Below, piece by piece: positions 16,047 to 27,387 of a DNA stretch of 64,000 nt. The position numbers were made by a program, and so were the translations under genes. The DNA lies in the NCBI GenBank assembly GCA_907165135.1, contig OU015566.1, positions 9,036,157 to 9,100,156 of the forward strand, written 5' to 3'. A model generated the notes under the pieces. That model worked only from the letters and a program-made list of their open reading frames with translations, had not been told where the DNA came from and did not search any database. Within the stretch, counting starts at the first letter, position 1. Each line of letters opens with the position of its first letter. The stretch is from Oikopleura dioica. Lineage: Eukaryota > Chordata > Appendicularia > Copelata > Oikopleuridae.

Positions 16047-16658
16047 ATGAAGATTTTGGGCATTACCTTGGCAGCGGTCAATGCTTTGAGTGACAGCGCT
16101 GCCAACTATCTTATGGTCAATGAACTCAACTTGTAAGGCTTAAGAAATATCAATATCTATAAGATTGAAGGTGTCATATGCGAGGACGAGGCCACCAAGA
16201 ATGCATGGAACACATCCGAAGCCAATTTGAAAGCCTTCACGGTGTCACTGTAACTTGTGGCTTCACCACTGATGGCAAAAACGTCGCAGGCATGGCATTT
16301 TGGTTTGCCAGCATTGAAGAGTACGGTGCCGTCAGCTGCGGTGAGCTGACTTACAGTGGTATCAACTCTGCGTTCGTGGATAGAATCTTGGATAAAGATT
16401 AAATATTTTCCTAGTGCTCTTAAACGGGCATCCGATGACGCAGCCGCCTGGGGCTCGCCTTGCTATTCCGAGCATGGTCTGAAGTTCAACACTTGTGCTG
16501 GCATGTTTATCTCCCAGCGAGCCTCAGAGTGGTGCCCGAATTCGGATTCTCACAACATTATTGTCTCGGATCCAGCTTACATCTACGTCAGCGGCTACTC
16601 TTTTGACTTCACCTATCCGGGTGGACAGTATGGAATTGCTTACTGTATTAATCGATGA
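16047..16658 (+). CDS. Secreted cysteine-rich protein, unknown family
   Basis: Three exons, 16047-16132, 16171-16371 and 16415-16658, all gt-ag and in phase, give 176 aa. The N-terminus MKILGITLAAVNALSDSA looks like a short signal peptide. The mature part has eight or so cysteines, with segments GVTVTCGFTTDGKNVAGMAF, KFNTCAGMFISQRASEWC and a C-terminal YPGGQYGIAYCINR. The spacing suggests a compact disulfide-bonded extracellular domain, perhaps lectin-like, but no family was recognised. It starts 204 bp after the helicase stop and ends 100 bp before the next gene on the same strand. An operon is possible but not shown. Confidence 0.7.
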
Positions 16659-16758
16659 GAATAAATGATATAAAGATCATATGAGCAAAGTTTCTAGAAT
16701 CAATGTGTTTGTCAGAGATTATTTTCTCATTTTGTCAGTTTTCGGACACGGAATCGCC

Positions 16759-17694
16759 ATGACTCCTCTTGCTTTTAAGCTTCTCGTCGGGGCTATCGTC
16801 GGTTCATTATTCAGCGTAAGAAAATTGAAATCAAAAGCTTGTCATATGCACACTTTTTTCTCTTAGTTTTTCTATAATTTTGTGTGGAGATCCGTTTTTC
16901 CACTGGAGACTGGTAATGAAGTTCCCGCATGCGGCGAGGGATTCTTCTTCGATTCAGAGGCAAATCAGTGTATCGTCGAGAAAACTGAGGAGCCGGCAAC
17001 TGGTGCTTTGATTTCAGTAAGTCATGCTATCAAAAACTTATCTGTTCAAATTCTTTATTCGTAGTTATTCGGCAGCCTTCTGGGTTTCGTCCAGGGAGAG
17101 GAAGAAGTCAAGAGTGTTGTACCCTACTGCAATGAAGGTTTCGAACTCAATGACGAAACCAACACCTGCGAAGAAATTGGTAAATTTAAATTGATTGCAA
17201 AGAAAAATCAATCATTCTTTAGAAACATTTCTTGATGCCACCGCAAAATGGCTTTATGAGCAGCACAGAGGTTTTGTCAATAGCTACACCGAGAGCGATT
17301 ACATGACCAATCTCAACACTCTTGTTGGTCTCGCATGCTTGGTTTGTGCTGGCAGTTTCCTATTCACTGTTTCTCTCGGCTGGGTTTTCAAGCAATTCTT
17401 TTCCAAAGGTAAATAGTTTTTCTGCCTTCTCATTAATTTCCTCTTCTAGCTACAAAAAATAACATCGAAGAACATGAGGTGAACGAAAACGACGACGATT
17501 TTGTTGCAAACGATACTCCACGAAACGGTGAGTACTACGCGAAAATCGCCCGGCGAATTCAGGAAGCTGAAGTTCCTCCACTCGCTGCTGGCGCTAACCA
17601 AGAAGGTCGAGTTCAAAATAATTCAATTTCAGACAAATACTTTGAGCATTATGACATCGAGAATGATATCAGACAAATTTTGAGCTCGTGCTAG
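16759..17694 (+). CDS. Single-pass membrane protein with short Cys-loop ectodomain
   Basis: Five in-phase exons, 16759-16815, 16867-17016, 17065-17179, 17223-17408 and 17450-17694, give 250 aa. Seen: a signal peptide (MTPLAFKLLVGAIVGSLFS), two similar short loops CGEGFFFDSEANQC and CNEGFELNDETNTC, a hydrophobic helix near residue 145-172 (LVGLACLVCAGSFLFTVSLG) and an acidic cytoplasmic tail rich in Asn/Asp/Glu. The two loops look like an internal duplication and resemble half of an EGF module. No family assigned. The last exon may carry a further 27-bp optional intron (gt...ag), but the frame is open through it. Confidence 0.75.
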
Positions 17695-18039
17695 TCGACA
17701 CCGAGTGAAGACAAATACAGTTTACTATCCTTCAGCGTCAAAAGTTAATCTACACACCTGTATACTCTATATATCCATGCTTTCTTTAAATCCAATCTTT
17801 ATCTTTTCAAATAAAATCTATCAATACTCGAGATTTCAAAAAGCTTTTTCCTCCAAGAAGCAGGGAAAACTTGAAGGTCTTGCGATGTGTTTTATTGCAG
17901 CACTACAGGTTTTCAAGCTTTAGTAATGAGAAAGTTCCAAAAGTTGATCCAAAAAAGGCTGATTTCTCGTTTATCCGCAGTATCCGAATTTTCATCCACT
18001 TGTGAAGCATTCCAAAGGTTAAAGTAAAAGTTTCGCCTA
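17695..18039. other. 3' region between convergent genes
   Basis: Spacer between a plus-strand membrane gene and a minus-strand EF-hand gene. An AATAAA hexamer near 17811 could serve the plus-strand gene. Nothing else seen. Confidence 0.45.
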
Positions 18040-18643
18040 TCAGTTTCGAGCTCGCGTAAAAGACGCACTAAAATAGATCAATACTGATAGAGATGTTGGT
18101 TCTCTACTTTGTTGGCGAGTGAAACCAATGGATATTTCAAGCTGAAATCCTGTCAGTTCGTCGGCGGTACTTTTGCCACTTCTTTGGAAAGAAACGTTCG
18201 CGTAAACTCCTCCTAAGACAGCCTCAGTGTATCGCCATTCATCCCAATCAACGAATCCACTGTCATTCCAGTCAGCTTTCTCCCAAACTGGTTCTAAGAA
18301 ACTGCCCCAGTGGGGAAAACTCTCATGGTACTCGCCATAAGTAGTTGAAAAAGCTTCACCGCATCCAATGAAACTCTCTCGATCAAGTCCGGCATCATCT
18401 TCAAGCTCGCATTCTTCATGGCAGAATTCCCAGAAAGGCTGAAACAACCTAAAAAACGTGAAATACTGATATGTCTTATTGACAGGCTTCTTACGATGAA
18501 TCGAGCGCGTCGACAAAAGCCTTGAAGTCCCACCAGTTTTGATCAACCCATCCGCGAACTTCTCGATACGAACTTTCAAAGATTTCACTTGGCCGGGGAG
18601 GTTGACCGCTCACAAGCGTCAAAAGCGCACAAAGAAGCTGCAT
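18040..18643 (-). CDS. Secreted EF-hand protein, second EF loop lost (tandem copy 1)
   Basis: Two exons, 18643-18495 and 18448-18040, in phase, 185 aa. A signal peptide (MQLLCALLTLVSG) precedes a domain shared with the neighbour at 19042-19580: PFWEFCHEECELE, ESFIGCGEAFSTTYGEYHES, and a canonical calcium loop DWNDSGFVDWDEW. In the neighbour a second calcium loop follows. Here the matching region reads FQRSGKSTADELTGF, has lost the acidic ligands, and runs into a longer Ser/Arg-rich tail. Probably an extracellular calcium-binding protein whose second site has decayed. Tail composition suggests an altered 3' end rather than a conserved domain. Confidence 0.8.
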
Positions 18644-19041
18644 TCTTTCCTAAAGCTGGGGGAGCGCTCGATTTTTATGCGAAAAATTTTTGCACAACAA
18701 ACATTTACCGATTCCAGTCGTATTGACTTTCATAAACAAAGCGTTAATATTGAAAAAGGGGTTGAAACCAATATTCGCCCTCCAAACAACGTCCGTATTC
18801 ACGTCCGGCCAACGGGCCAAATATGGAATATTATTTGTTCTTTTTGATTGCAGTACTATTTCAACTCTCATTAATAAGCAGATTCCAGTAATGAATCCAA
18901 AATAGGGCGGTTTCACGTTTGTTAAGTGTTTCAGAATCATCGTCAAGTTGGGATTCAAGCCACAGGTTATTCATTGTCTGAGCTGGATCAGGTGAAATTT
19001 CCTCCAGAAGCCGAGCTAAATTTTGTCAAATTTGATTTTTT

Positions 19042-19580
19042 CTACTGAAGTTTACATTGCTGCTCGAAGAAAATTCCGAATTCCATCATGTCAAGAACAT
19101 CATCGTGATTCGAATCTGAGTAACCAAAAGTGACTTGAGAGTAAATTGCCGCAAGAACAGCTTCGGTGTATCTCCACTCATCCCAATCGACGGCTCCATT
19201 GTGATCCCAGTCTGCTTTCTCCCACATAGCATCGAAAAAGTCTCCCCAGTATGGAAAACTAAGATGGAAATCCCCGTAATATGCCGCAAAAGCTACTCCG
19301 CAACCGATGAAACTCTCTTGTTCGAGGGAAATATCGTAGTCGATTTCCAATTCATCGTGACAAAAGTCCCAAACTGGCTCGAGAAAACTTTAAATATAAA
19401 AATTGTCAGAAATAAAAAAACTTACGAGGTATTCAGATTGTCAACAAAATCTTTGAAGACCGGCCAATTCTCGTGAAGATACTCGCCAACTTGTTGGTAC
19501 GCATCCGCAAATACTTTACCCGGTGGAGTTTCAGGAGGGTTGGCTCTAGTGAGGCTCAGAAGTGAAAGTGCGAGCTTCAT
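19042..19580 (-). CDS. Secreted EF-hand protein with two calcium loops (tandem copy 2)
   Basis: Two exons, 19580-19426 and 19387-19042, in phase, 166 aa. Signal peptide MKLALSLLSLTRA, then FCHDELEIDYDISLEQESF, the paired-cysteine GCGVAFAAYYGDFHLSFPYW, a first EF loop DWDHNGAVDWDEW and a second EF loop DSNHDDVLDMMEF. Both loops have the expected ligand spacing. The protein shares exon structure and about half its residues with the gene at 18040-18643, so the two are a tandem duplicate. Likely an extracellular calcium-binding protein; the family was not named. Confidence 0.85.
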
Positions 19581-19748
19581 TTTGAGAGAAACTGAGCGAA
19601 AAAATATTGTCTTTTATTTTAGAATTTTCTCGCTGAGCAAACAACGAATTCAATTAACATTTGTTTGTTTATTAATCAGCTGTGATAAATTCAATGATAC
19701 CAGATTAGACCAGATATGGGCGGTTTCGAAAGGCGAATTGTCTTTGTT

Positions 19749-20151
19749 TTATTGAGGAGTAAGGGTGATTGAAAACGCTTGTGGAAGAAGGTACCATTCT
19801 CCGGGACGCATATTTTCGCATTTCTCATTCGCAAGATGGAGACTTTCTCCATTTGGTCCTTTATAAATGTAATCCCCAGAGAACTTCTGGCATCGTTTCA
19901 TCGTAAGGAAATCAGCATAGTAACGATTTCGGGCGAGTATTCTGAGTTGCGAAGAAGAATGACATAGGAGTGAATTTTGAAGAACGTACTCGCCGTTTTC
20001 AACTCGATCGAGTGTCATTTCTCTCAACCGACAAAATCAATCTGTCTAAGTTGTTCCTGCTTGTCGATCTCTTCAGTTTCTTTACAAACGATTCTAGCCA
20101 TATCTTGATTTCATATTTCGTCAACTCTTTTGGATGGCTCTTCACGTCCAT
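19749..20151 (-). CDS. Small uncharacterised protein (about 117 aa)
   Basis: Exon 20151-20072 (MDVKSHPKELTKYEIKIWLE...) joins exon 20022-19749 (EMTLDRVENGEYVLQN...) if a 49-base GA-AG intron is accepted; this puts both halves in one frame. Without it both are open but separate. The second half has several cysteines and the segment CQKFSGDYIYKGPNGESLHL. A LRILA motif recurs in a weaker open frame at 20183-20482, which may be a decayed relative. No signal peptide, no family recognised. Confidence 0.5.
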
Positions 20152-20496
20152 TTTAACAATAGAATAAAAGGTATGACAGCCTTCAGCCCGCGAGATTTAT
20201 TGTATTGTGAGAAAGAAGGCTGATTGACGCAGTGCAATTGTCAAAAATATTCCCAGCCTTATCGTTCAAAGCCAAGATTCGAAGTTTCTCAGCTGACGAA
20301 GTCATCATATCACTAGTTTTATTTGCAGAATAGCGATTGTATAACAGGAAGAAGCGATGTTCAATGAAAATCATACAGGAGTCGGGGTTGAGTTTCGTCT
20401 TGTTTCGGCAATGCTTGAGCTTGAGCGTCTTCTTTGGTCCGTCTTTTTCTTGTTTTTGCGTAGTGTCTTTTGAATTGATCACAATTTTCAGATCTA

Positions 20497-20718
20497 TTAT
20501 CTATTTTTCATTGAAATCCATCCCTTGTAAATTGTCATCGAAAGAAGAACTATTCCAATAGTCAGGAAAATATATGACTAAAACATACTTACTGCCGTTG
20601 TAAAAGTAATAAATAATGATTTCTCCTGTTAAATTCGTCTAATGTCCATTACCTGCCATTTGAGGCTTGGGAATGTGGCCATTTGCGGCGCCGCCAATAG
20701 ATAAAAATAACCGATCAT
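20497..20718 (-). CDS. 48-residue protein with two hydrophobic segments
   Basis: Two exons, 20718-20653 and 20577-20497, joined by a 75-base gt-ag intron in phase 0. The product starts MIGYFYLLAAPQMATFPSLK and has a second hydrophobic helix (YIFLTIGIVLLSMTIY) ending in a basic KGWISMKNR. Size, two short helices and basic end resemble small accessory subunits of mitochondrial inner-membrane complexes, but no specific subunit was recognised. The other frame of the intron region is not open. Confidence 0.45.
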
Positions 20719-22017
20719 TCCGCAAACGAACTATCAATGAAAGCGTTATCAAAAGTAAAATGAATCTAAGCAGAGGATAAGTGGTACCGTGAAACAACCG
20801 CATGTCATTGATAAGCATCTCGCTGAGGTAAGCTTTCCAACCTCCTCAATCTCCTCTAAAAACTTGTCAACTTCCGTACTCCATCTTTTCAATCACCCTC
20901 TTTCATTCCAACTATGCATTTACATCGACAAACATATTATTCTATTTCCCGAGAGCTGGGTTATTATTTCTACTGTCTCGCATCAACTATTCAACAGGAT
21001 AAAAGCCACAGAAGAAAACTCAATTTTCTGGCAGCGATGGAATTATTGGAAATGAAAGAAAGTTATGTATTATACAGTTTTACTAATACTGAAAACAATT
21101 TTAAGCGATGAACTCACCATCTGAGGACTCATCGTCGTCGGACATTGTTGCTTGCTTTTCAAATGATGAATTTTATTCAATAATAAATTTATATTTAGAT
21201 AAACTTTCATTCGAAAGTTATTTGATTCCATCATTCCTGGTACTCTTTCAGATGATTTCTGTATTTTTGAATAGCACTCCCGCTGCGCATTTTTCTCGGG
21301 CTTCTTTTCTGACTCTCTCCCATGCTTTTGTGTACTTCTATCTAATATAGACTATATTCTTTACATCAAGCAACCAATATTCCAATATTGCATCGCAAGT
21401 TCAACTCTGACAAAATTACTCCGTCGAAAATGAGTTTTTCTCGGGTGAATGATGCTCGCGTCTTCGCCGTCTGACGCGGTGCTAAATCATGCCATCATGA
21501 AAAAGATTTTCTTTTAAAATCCATTTTCATCCTTTTCGCGCCCGTATTAATCTCGCGGCTTCGCATTGACATTACTGTAGGAAATCTATCTTCAACAAAT
21601 ACGGTGCCGTTAATGGCATGTGAAGCGTTTTTGCGGCGGTCTCTGGCTATTTCTGTGAATTGAATGAGGGTTATACAATCATGACACACATGTGTTCCCG
21701 AAATTTGACACAAGAATCGACTTCCAGTGCTCCACAAGTCTTACTATTTCCACCAAGACTGTGTTGGAAGCTTATGACCCAGACGATAAATTTTTACTCA
21801 GTATGATTTTTCATACTCTAGGAAGTATCATTTTGAAATTTTATACGCTTTATTATAGCTGTCAGTGTATGAATAGTATAGCAGGTATTGATTTATTATC
21901 GATATCTTTAAAAGAAGATATATCTAAGTGCCAACTTCAATGCAGAAAAATATGTGTACTGATTAAGAGATGCCAAGGCCTGTCAGAAACATCAGAATCT
22001 GCCAAGGTCTACAATTT
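20719..22017. other. Region with only weak coding signals
   Basis: Contains a minus-strand ATG at 21145 opening MSDDDESSD before a gt donor, an open minus-strand stretch around 20770-20880 with an acidic helix-like segment (EVDKFLEEIEEVGK), and plus-strand frames near 21108 and 21692. I could not join these into a consistent gene on either strand. Confidence 0.3.
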
Positions 22018-22236
22018 CTAAAGACAGCTTGTCATTTTCCGCTTTGACTGGGATTTAAGACAGTTATCGACTTCAGAGAATTCTATAAGAAAATCGGAAA
22101 ATTCTCCAGGACTGTCGGATCTCCGCGGTGCTCTAGCGCCAACAACATGCTCAAGAAATGCCCAAATTCGGAAGCTTATATTGTCGCCCATCAAAACTCT
22201 CATATAAAAAGCAAGGATTGATTCACCTAGAGCCAT
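22018..22236 (-). CDS. Possible small ORF, divergent partner of 22280-22492
   Basis: A 72-codon frame (MALGESILAFYMRVLMGDNI...) whose ATG lies 43 bp from the ATG of an oppositely oriented small frame. No family, no signal peptide. It may be a chance ORF; the head-to-head spacing resembles the 27331/27388 pair. Confidence 0.25.
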   Translation of the reverse strand: MALGESILAFYMRVLMGDNISFRIWAFLEHVVGARAPRRSDSPGEFSDFLIEFSEVDNCLKSQSKRKMTSCL

Positions 22237-22279
22237 CAAACAATTTCTATCTTATTATTGAGAGTCGATCTTATTAGAT

Positions 22280-22492
22280 ATGGCTCCAAGATCAGAATTC
22301 ATCACCGCCAAAATTTCAACTGAGATCGCTCCTTGGGAAGAATACAACGACTACTCGCTCAAATTCGTCCTCGAGAACCTCAAAGTTGGCTCCGGAAAGT
22401 TGATACCAAGCGCAACCGCCAGACGAAGTTCGACTCCGACTTTTGTACAAAGCTGCACCTCGCTCAAACTTAGAGCATGCTCGCTCTTCTGA
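22280..22492 (+). CDS. Possible small ORF (70 aa)
   Basis: Starts MAPRSEFITAKISTEIAPWE and continues to a stop at 22492. The last third is also open in another frame, which leaves the true C-terminus uncertain. No known family or neighbour link. Confidence 0.3.
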   Translation: MAPRSEFITAKISTEIAPWEEYNDYSLKFVLENLKVGSGKLIPSATARRSSTPTFVQSCTSLKLRACSLF

Positions 22493-24103
22493 ACAACAAC
22501 TAAATGGACGTACCGGAGGAAATGTTCACTTGTATAGAAACCCTGTAAAATGCTCGCTTTTTGCGGAATTGATTAGACTGTAAATGATTTGCCTGCAAAT
22601 ATATCGCATTTGAAATTGTTCAAAAATGAAATCAAGGAAGAGATTTATTTGTGAGATTTTATTTGTATAAACTGTACACCAGGATAAATCATCAGGAATA
22701 TTTACATCATCTTCGGTAGCTTCGGCGATTGTGTTGGAATTCTTACCTTAGTAGACGATATCGAGATTTCAAAAAAATTAGATTCTGGTTGGATTGTCCG
22801 ATTGTTTTTGCCTTCAATCTGGGGCCACTGGGGTCAGGCACACCATTTGCTTTAACGAGCTTGGGGAAAGTTAAATGCATTCTGCACCGATATTACACAG
22901 TGTAAAAAATTAACTCGGACGGCGTGAAAAGCGAATACCACTTGACCTCATAAACACGCACTAGTTAGCGATCAAGAACTGGTCCAGTCTCGCCCCATTT
23001 CGGACAAAATTTGCAATGCGGGTCCTTCCAGATTCTTCAAAATTCAGCTCACTCAATTCATCAATTTAGGCAGAGATAATTTAAAAGGAACAATTAAAAT
23101 AAAAAGCAAAAGAGCAAATAACACGTAGAAAAAAAATTAAACGTTGGTCAGTTAAGCTTTACATGAGTGTTTTCTATCAAAGAAAGGGTTGAAAAAACCA
23201 ATGGTGAGTTTCACTGGCAAGATCGAATTTCCCTTCTTTAGGAGAATAAAGGATGGAAAATGATTTCTATTGCTACTGTGAGAAAGTATTCGAAGCTCAA
23301 ATTTTGGACTTTTGGATTTTGAGTTGTGCAATTTTTTAAGTTTAAAACTGGACTTAGGTAATTATAGTTTTCAGTCTATGAATCTTCGAAAATTCTTGAT
23401 TCTTGGCAACTATGAACTATGTTGTTGGAAAGGGGATATTTATAATATTTTACGGAGGGCGTATGTACATGAAGAGCGTGAGACATTAGTTTTATATAGG
23501 TTTTGATCGTTTTTATCATACTCTTATTGGAGTTAATATAATGTCTACAAGGTTTCTTCGCCAAATTCTCCAATGTTTGCGATATCGTCGGCAAGTCGTC
23601 CAAACATTGCTCGGCCAAACTTTTTATTGAAATCCTAAAAGTAAAGGATTATTCGTGGACAGGAAATTGTGATCCTCGTTCTGATCCGCCGTCATGATCC
23701 CAAGAAATACAGGAAGCCATTTAAGGGCCTCTCAATTTTTGGTCAATTATCTAAGTGCCTTTTCCCAAAACAGGCATTATTCGATGAACGTCATTTGTCG
23801 TATATGGAGGGCAATTCATTATTGAACCTCAATGTTTAATATTATTTTTCCGCTCGAATTTGAATTGGTTGATAAAATTTCTGCCTGGCGAATTGCTTTT
23901 ATAACTAAATTTGGCTTCTTTGAACACTATCTTGAGTAGACTCGGTACGATAGAAGTCCTTGTGATCATGTACAATATTCTGACGCAGGTTCGGGCTGTG
24001 CAAGTTTCGCGGTGGGCCAATCTGACCGCCAGCTCAAACAGTTTTATCTCGGCAGGAACGCGTTCTATACGGCAGGCAGCATTTCTAGCCTCGCGTCAGT
24101 ACG
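22493..24103. other. Intergenic, nothing recognised
   Basis: AT-rich 1.6 kb with only short frames. A small plus-strand frame at 23312-23506 and a minus-strand one at 23829-24020 show no family features. Confidence 0.4.
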
Positions 24104-24274
24104 TACAGTCGGAGTCCAAAATAAGGGACTTTTTCTGCTCCAAAATTTTCGTAAAAAGTCCCTTATTTTGGTACAATTTAGCATTAAAATCATATAAACC
24201 ATGCCGCAGATTTTCGGCATTTTTGGCCAACAAGTCCCTTATCTTAGTGTCCCTTATTTTGGACTCCGACTGTA
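24104..24274. mobile_element. MITE with Tc1/mariner-type ends
   Basis: A 167-bp element (24106-24272) bounded by TA on both sides (24104-24105 and 24273-24274), the expected target-site duplication. Its ends are a perfect 24-bp inverted repeat starting CAGTCGGAGTCC and ending GGACTCCGACTG. An inner palindrome repeats the AAGTCCCTTAT motif near 24164 and 24230. No transposase is encoded, so it depends on another copy. The CAGT start plus TA duplication are typical of Tc1/mariner. Confidence 0.85.
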
Positions 24275-24310
24275 GTACCAAGTAGCATTACATTATAATA
24301 CTGCGGTCTC

Positions 24311-26520
24311 TTAGCTCGCCGGTTGCATTTTGGACAGAATAACATTTTGGTAAAATTCAAACACGCGTTGCTGCATGTCCCCATGAATATTTTTATGAAT
24401 AAAAATCGCACTTACTTGAGGATAGGCCCATTGGTTGTCGCGGAGGTCAAGTTCCTGAAGCTCTCTGTCGTCTGTGATGATGTTACTGACAAAATCGATG
24501 TCTTCCTCGGAAAGTTGGTTTTGCTGAACTTCGACCTTGGCGAGCTGTCTCTGCGCATTCAAAAAGTTGGAATCGACTTCGCTGATTTCGTTTCCTTGGA
24601 GGAAAACGTTCTTAACAGCGAGAGAGTCCTAGAAATTTTAAGTTAACAAGTTTGTCAAAAATTAAAAATCTTACATCATCGATGAAGTTGTTGATTTTCT
24701 CAATGTTGTTACCGCTAAAGCCGACTGTCTTCAAGTTTGCTTTTCCTTCAAGAAGGCCTTCGCTGATTTCCTCGACAACGTTGTCGTCAGCCATGAAGAT
24801 CTTCAAGTTGATGGCGTATTGAAACAAATCTGGATTGAAAGATCTGATCTAAAAAGATGAATTAATGCCTGAGCAACTTTTATCGAATAAATACCTTGTT
24901 GTTTTTGACGTAAACAAACATAAGGTTGGGGCTATGATCAAATGTGGACACGGGAAGGAATTCAATTTGGTTATCGTTTAGGTTGACAATGCGTAATTCC
25001 GGCAGCCTCTTAAACTGTCCAGAGGCGATTTCTGTGATTTTGTTTTCACTGAGATTGATTTCTTTGACTTTCAGCATGTTTCGGAAGGCATCTTTGCTCA
25101 GTTTTGAAATATTATTGTTCTGGAGATACATTCTTTCGCAATTTTTAAGGTTGGAGAAGACGGCCTTGTTGACTTGTGTGATTTTGTTGTGATCAAGGCT
25201 CACTTTCTCTACGCTTGCGCTCATTCTGAAGGCCTGCGAGGCGACTGAGTTGATGTTGTTGTAAGAAAGATCGACTGTCTTCAAGTCCTTTGCGTATTTC
25301 AGCATCTTTCCATTGACACGTGTGAGTCGATTGTGCTGGAGCTCGAGGTTCTCCAAGTTTGGCAGAGCAGTGAGAATCTTCATTTTCATGTCGACAATTC
25401 GGTTGTTGTTCAATTTCAGATTCTGAAATAATTGGCAATTATTAATTGCTCAATTAAAAGTCCACTGATTAGTTTTGACTATCGTTAGAACGCAATTATC
25501 TGTGCTGGGTAATTGGGATCAGCTCGAGTTTAACCAAAAACAACCAATTATTTTGGTTGTTCCAAAAACACTAATTATCGTATTCAAAACGACACGAATA
25601 TCTTCGTCATTTTCGTATTTTTGCGAAAATAAATTTTCATTTGAATGAATCCACATTCTGCTGAATCAGTTTACCTTGAGTTGCTTGTTCTTCTTGAAGA
25701 TAGCGGACTTGTCGAGCTTGAGGATCTGGTTCTGGGAGAGATCGAGCTCTTCAAGAGCGATATTGTTTCGGAAAAGTTGAGGACTGATCTTGTCCAAAAA
25801 GTTGTTCCTAGAATATTGATATGGATCAAATTCTAACAATTATTTTCTTACTTGATGTTCAATTTTTCCAAGTTGGTGAGTCCTTCGAGCCACTGTGGGT
25901 GAATTTCGTCAAGATGGTTGGACTCGTAAGAAAGTTTCTGAATATTTTTTGTAAGTTTTTCATCAAATAAATCATGACTTTGAGAAATTATGACGAGTAA
26001 GTGGAGAAGAGAGTTTCTTTTTTATCGCGAAGCTCTGTCGTCTGTTTTGACAGGTAATGAACGCGCCAGCTAGGGCGGTTACTTCAAGGACCGAATAGTA
26101 CGTATTTTTTCTATTGTACGAAAATACTTGCGTGGAGCTTATTCTTGGTACGCTATTCTAAAATTGAGTTGGAGGATAAGAGCTAGAAACCAGTTTTTTG
26201 ACTATCTTTTTTGACTATGAAGGGAAATAATTGACAAAATCTACCTTGGTGCTTGCTGGAACAATAATCTTCTTGGCCTTCTTTCCGTCCATTCTAGCGC
26301 CGCTGCAATCCACAGCCTGTTCAACTCCAGTCGCCATTGCGCACTTGGTAGCTCCACCAGCGATATTCTGTCGGGCGAGGAGGGCTTCGGCCAAAGTCTC
26401 GCCAGTAACGACAAGCTTCTTTGAGTTGTAAATCTTCGTGTTTGACTTAATGGATAAAATTATTTGTCTGCTCGGCAAGAAAGAAGATAATTTCAATAAT
26501 CTCGAGTGAAATATTTCCAC
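24311..26520 (-). CDS. Leucine-rich-repeat protein, probably extracellular
   Basis: Exons 26520-26245, 25937-25852, 25807-25675, 25422-24895, 24848-24675, 24628-24416 and 24370-24311, all in phase, about 489 aa. Seen: a Cys-containing N-terminal LRR cap (TKCAMATGVEQAVDCSGARM), then roughly twelve repeats of the LxxLxLxxNxI type (LENLELQHNRLTRV, LKTVDLSYNNINSV, ERMYLQNNNISKL, VKEINLSENKITEI, LRIVNLNDNQIEFL), ending without a transmembrane helix or C-terminal Cys cap. Exon boundaries fall at similar points of the repeat, as is usual in LRR genes. The 5' end is uncertain: the ATG at 26520 gives a leader that is not a good signal peptide, so a signal exon may lie upstream. The last intron is short and open in frame, so retention would add 15 residues. 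Confidence 0.85.
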
Positions 26521-27109
26521 GGAAATGCTTGCTCAGAAATGTCATAAAAGAAGAATTGCAACTGCCGCGATTGGGAATTCCTTGCATTCCGGAATGGAAG
26601 AAATTGTAGGACTTGCCCTTTAGAAAGGCCGATGTTGCTAGAACTTGACGGGAATTTTTGACGGCGAGGAATATTTCTGCGAGACTGATTTTTGCTCTTT
26701 TTCGTACTAATCCCCCGCTGGGTTGGTTTTTTATCGAGCCTCTAAATCGGACACGATGTGGTGATCACCAAATCAGTGGACAACCGCACTGTTATATAAA
26801 GTACACACAAAGCTACCTGCACGTGGTTTTTATTTTCAGGAAGTTAGGTTGCTTAGAGGGGCTTTTGAGAGTTTCTCATGGGTAGATACGGATCCCACTC
26901 ATTTTTTTTTAATATTTTTAGTCTCCTAAAAGTGCGACGAAAGATTCAAGAAAGGTAAGAATGGATCAAACTCAGGGTACCAATTTTATTAGTCTTTGGA
27001 ATTTCGTGAGTTTGTTGAAAATCGCTTCGAGCAACATTCCTCCGGCATTCGCCAGCTGGAGGTTCGAAATTGGTGAGAGCATGGTTTGAGAATTAGAAAA
27101 TTGAATGGA
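26521..27109. other. Intergenic, possible upstream exon not resolved
   Basis: Contains a 43-codon plus-strand frame from 26962 (MDQTQGTNFISLWNF) interrupted by gt donors but with no partner exon found. No signal exon for the LRR gene could be identified. Confidence 0.3.
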
Positions 27110-27331
27110 TTATGACGGCGAAGAAATAACACGATGCTCAACGAGCTGCGGTGGCGCGAGCATTACCGGGCCAACAATAAGGGGCTCAGCTGGCTGAGGG
27201 TTTATTTGAGTGAAGGCACTAGAATTTGAGGATGCAGTGTACGTGTTTCCCATTATACAAGTTTTATCGTTGAAAACCGACGACATGAAACTATCTCTAG
27301 AATCGTTTCTGTTTGCCGTTCCATGGTGCAT
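27110..27331 (-). CDS. Small Ser/Pro-rich protein (73 aa), unknown
   Basis: An uninterrupted frame MHHGTANRNDSRDSFMSSVF... ending PPQLVEHRVISSPS. Composition (Ser, Asn, Pro, low Lys) looks coding rather than random. The ATG is 56 bp from the ATG of the RING gene on the other strand, so the two share a very short divergent promoter. No family recognised; it may be one exon of a longer gene. Confidence 0.45.
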   Translation of the reverse strand: MHHGTANRNDSRDSFMSSVFNDKTCIMGNTYTASSNSSAFTQINPQPAEPLIVGPVMLAPPQLVEHRVISSPS

Positions 27332-27387
27332 TTTAGAAATCAGATCTTGGATAGAATTTACAGTAAAAGCAACAAGTAAAAACTAAA

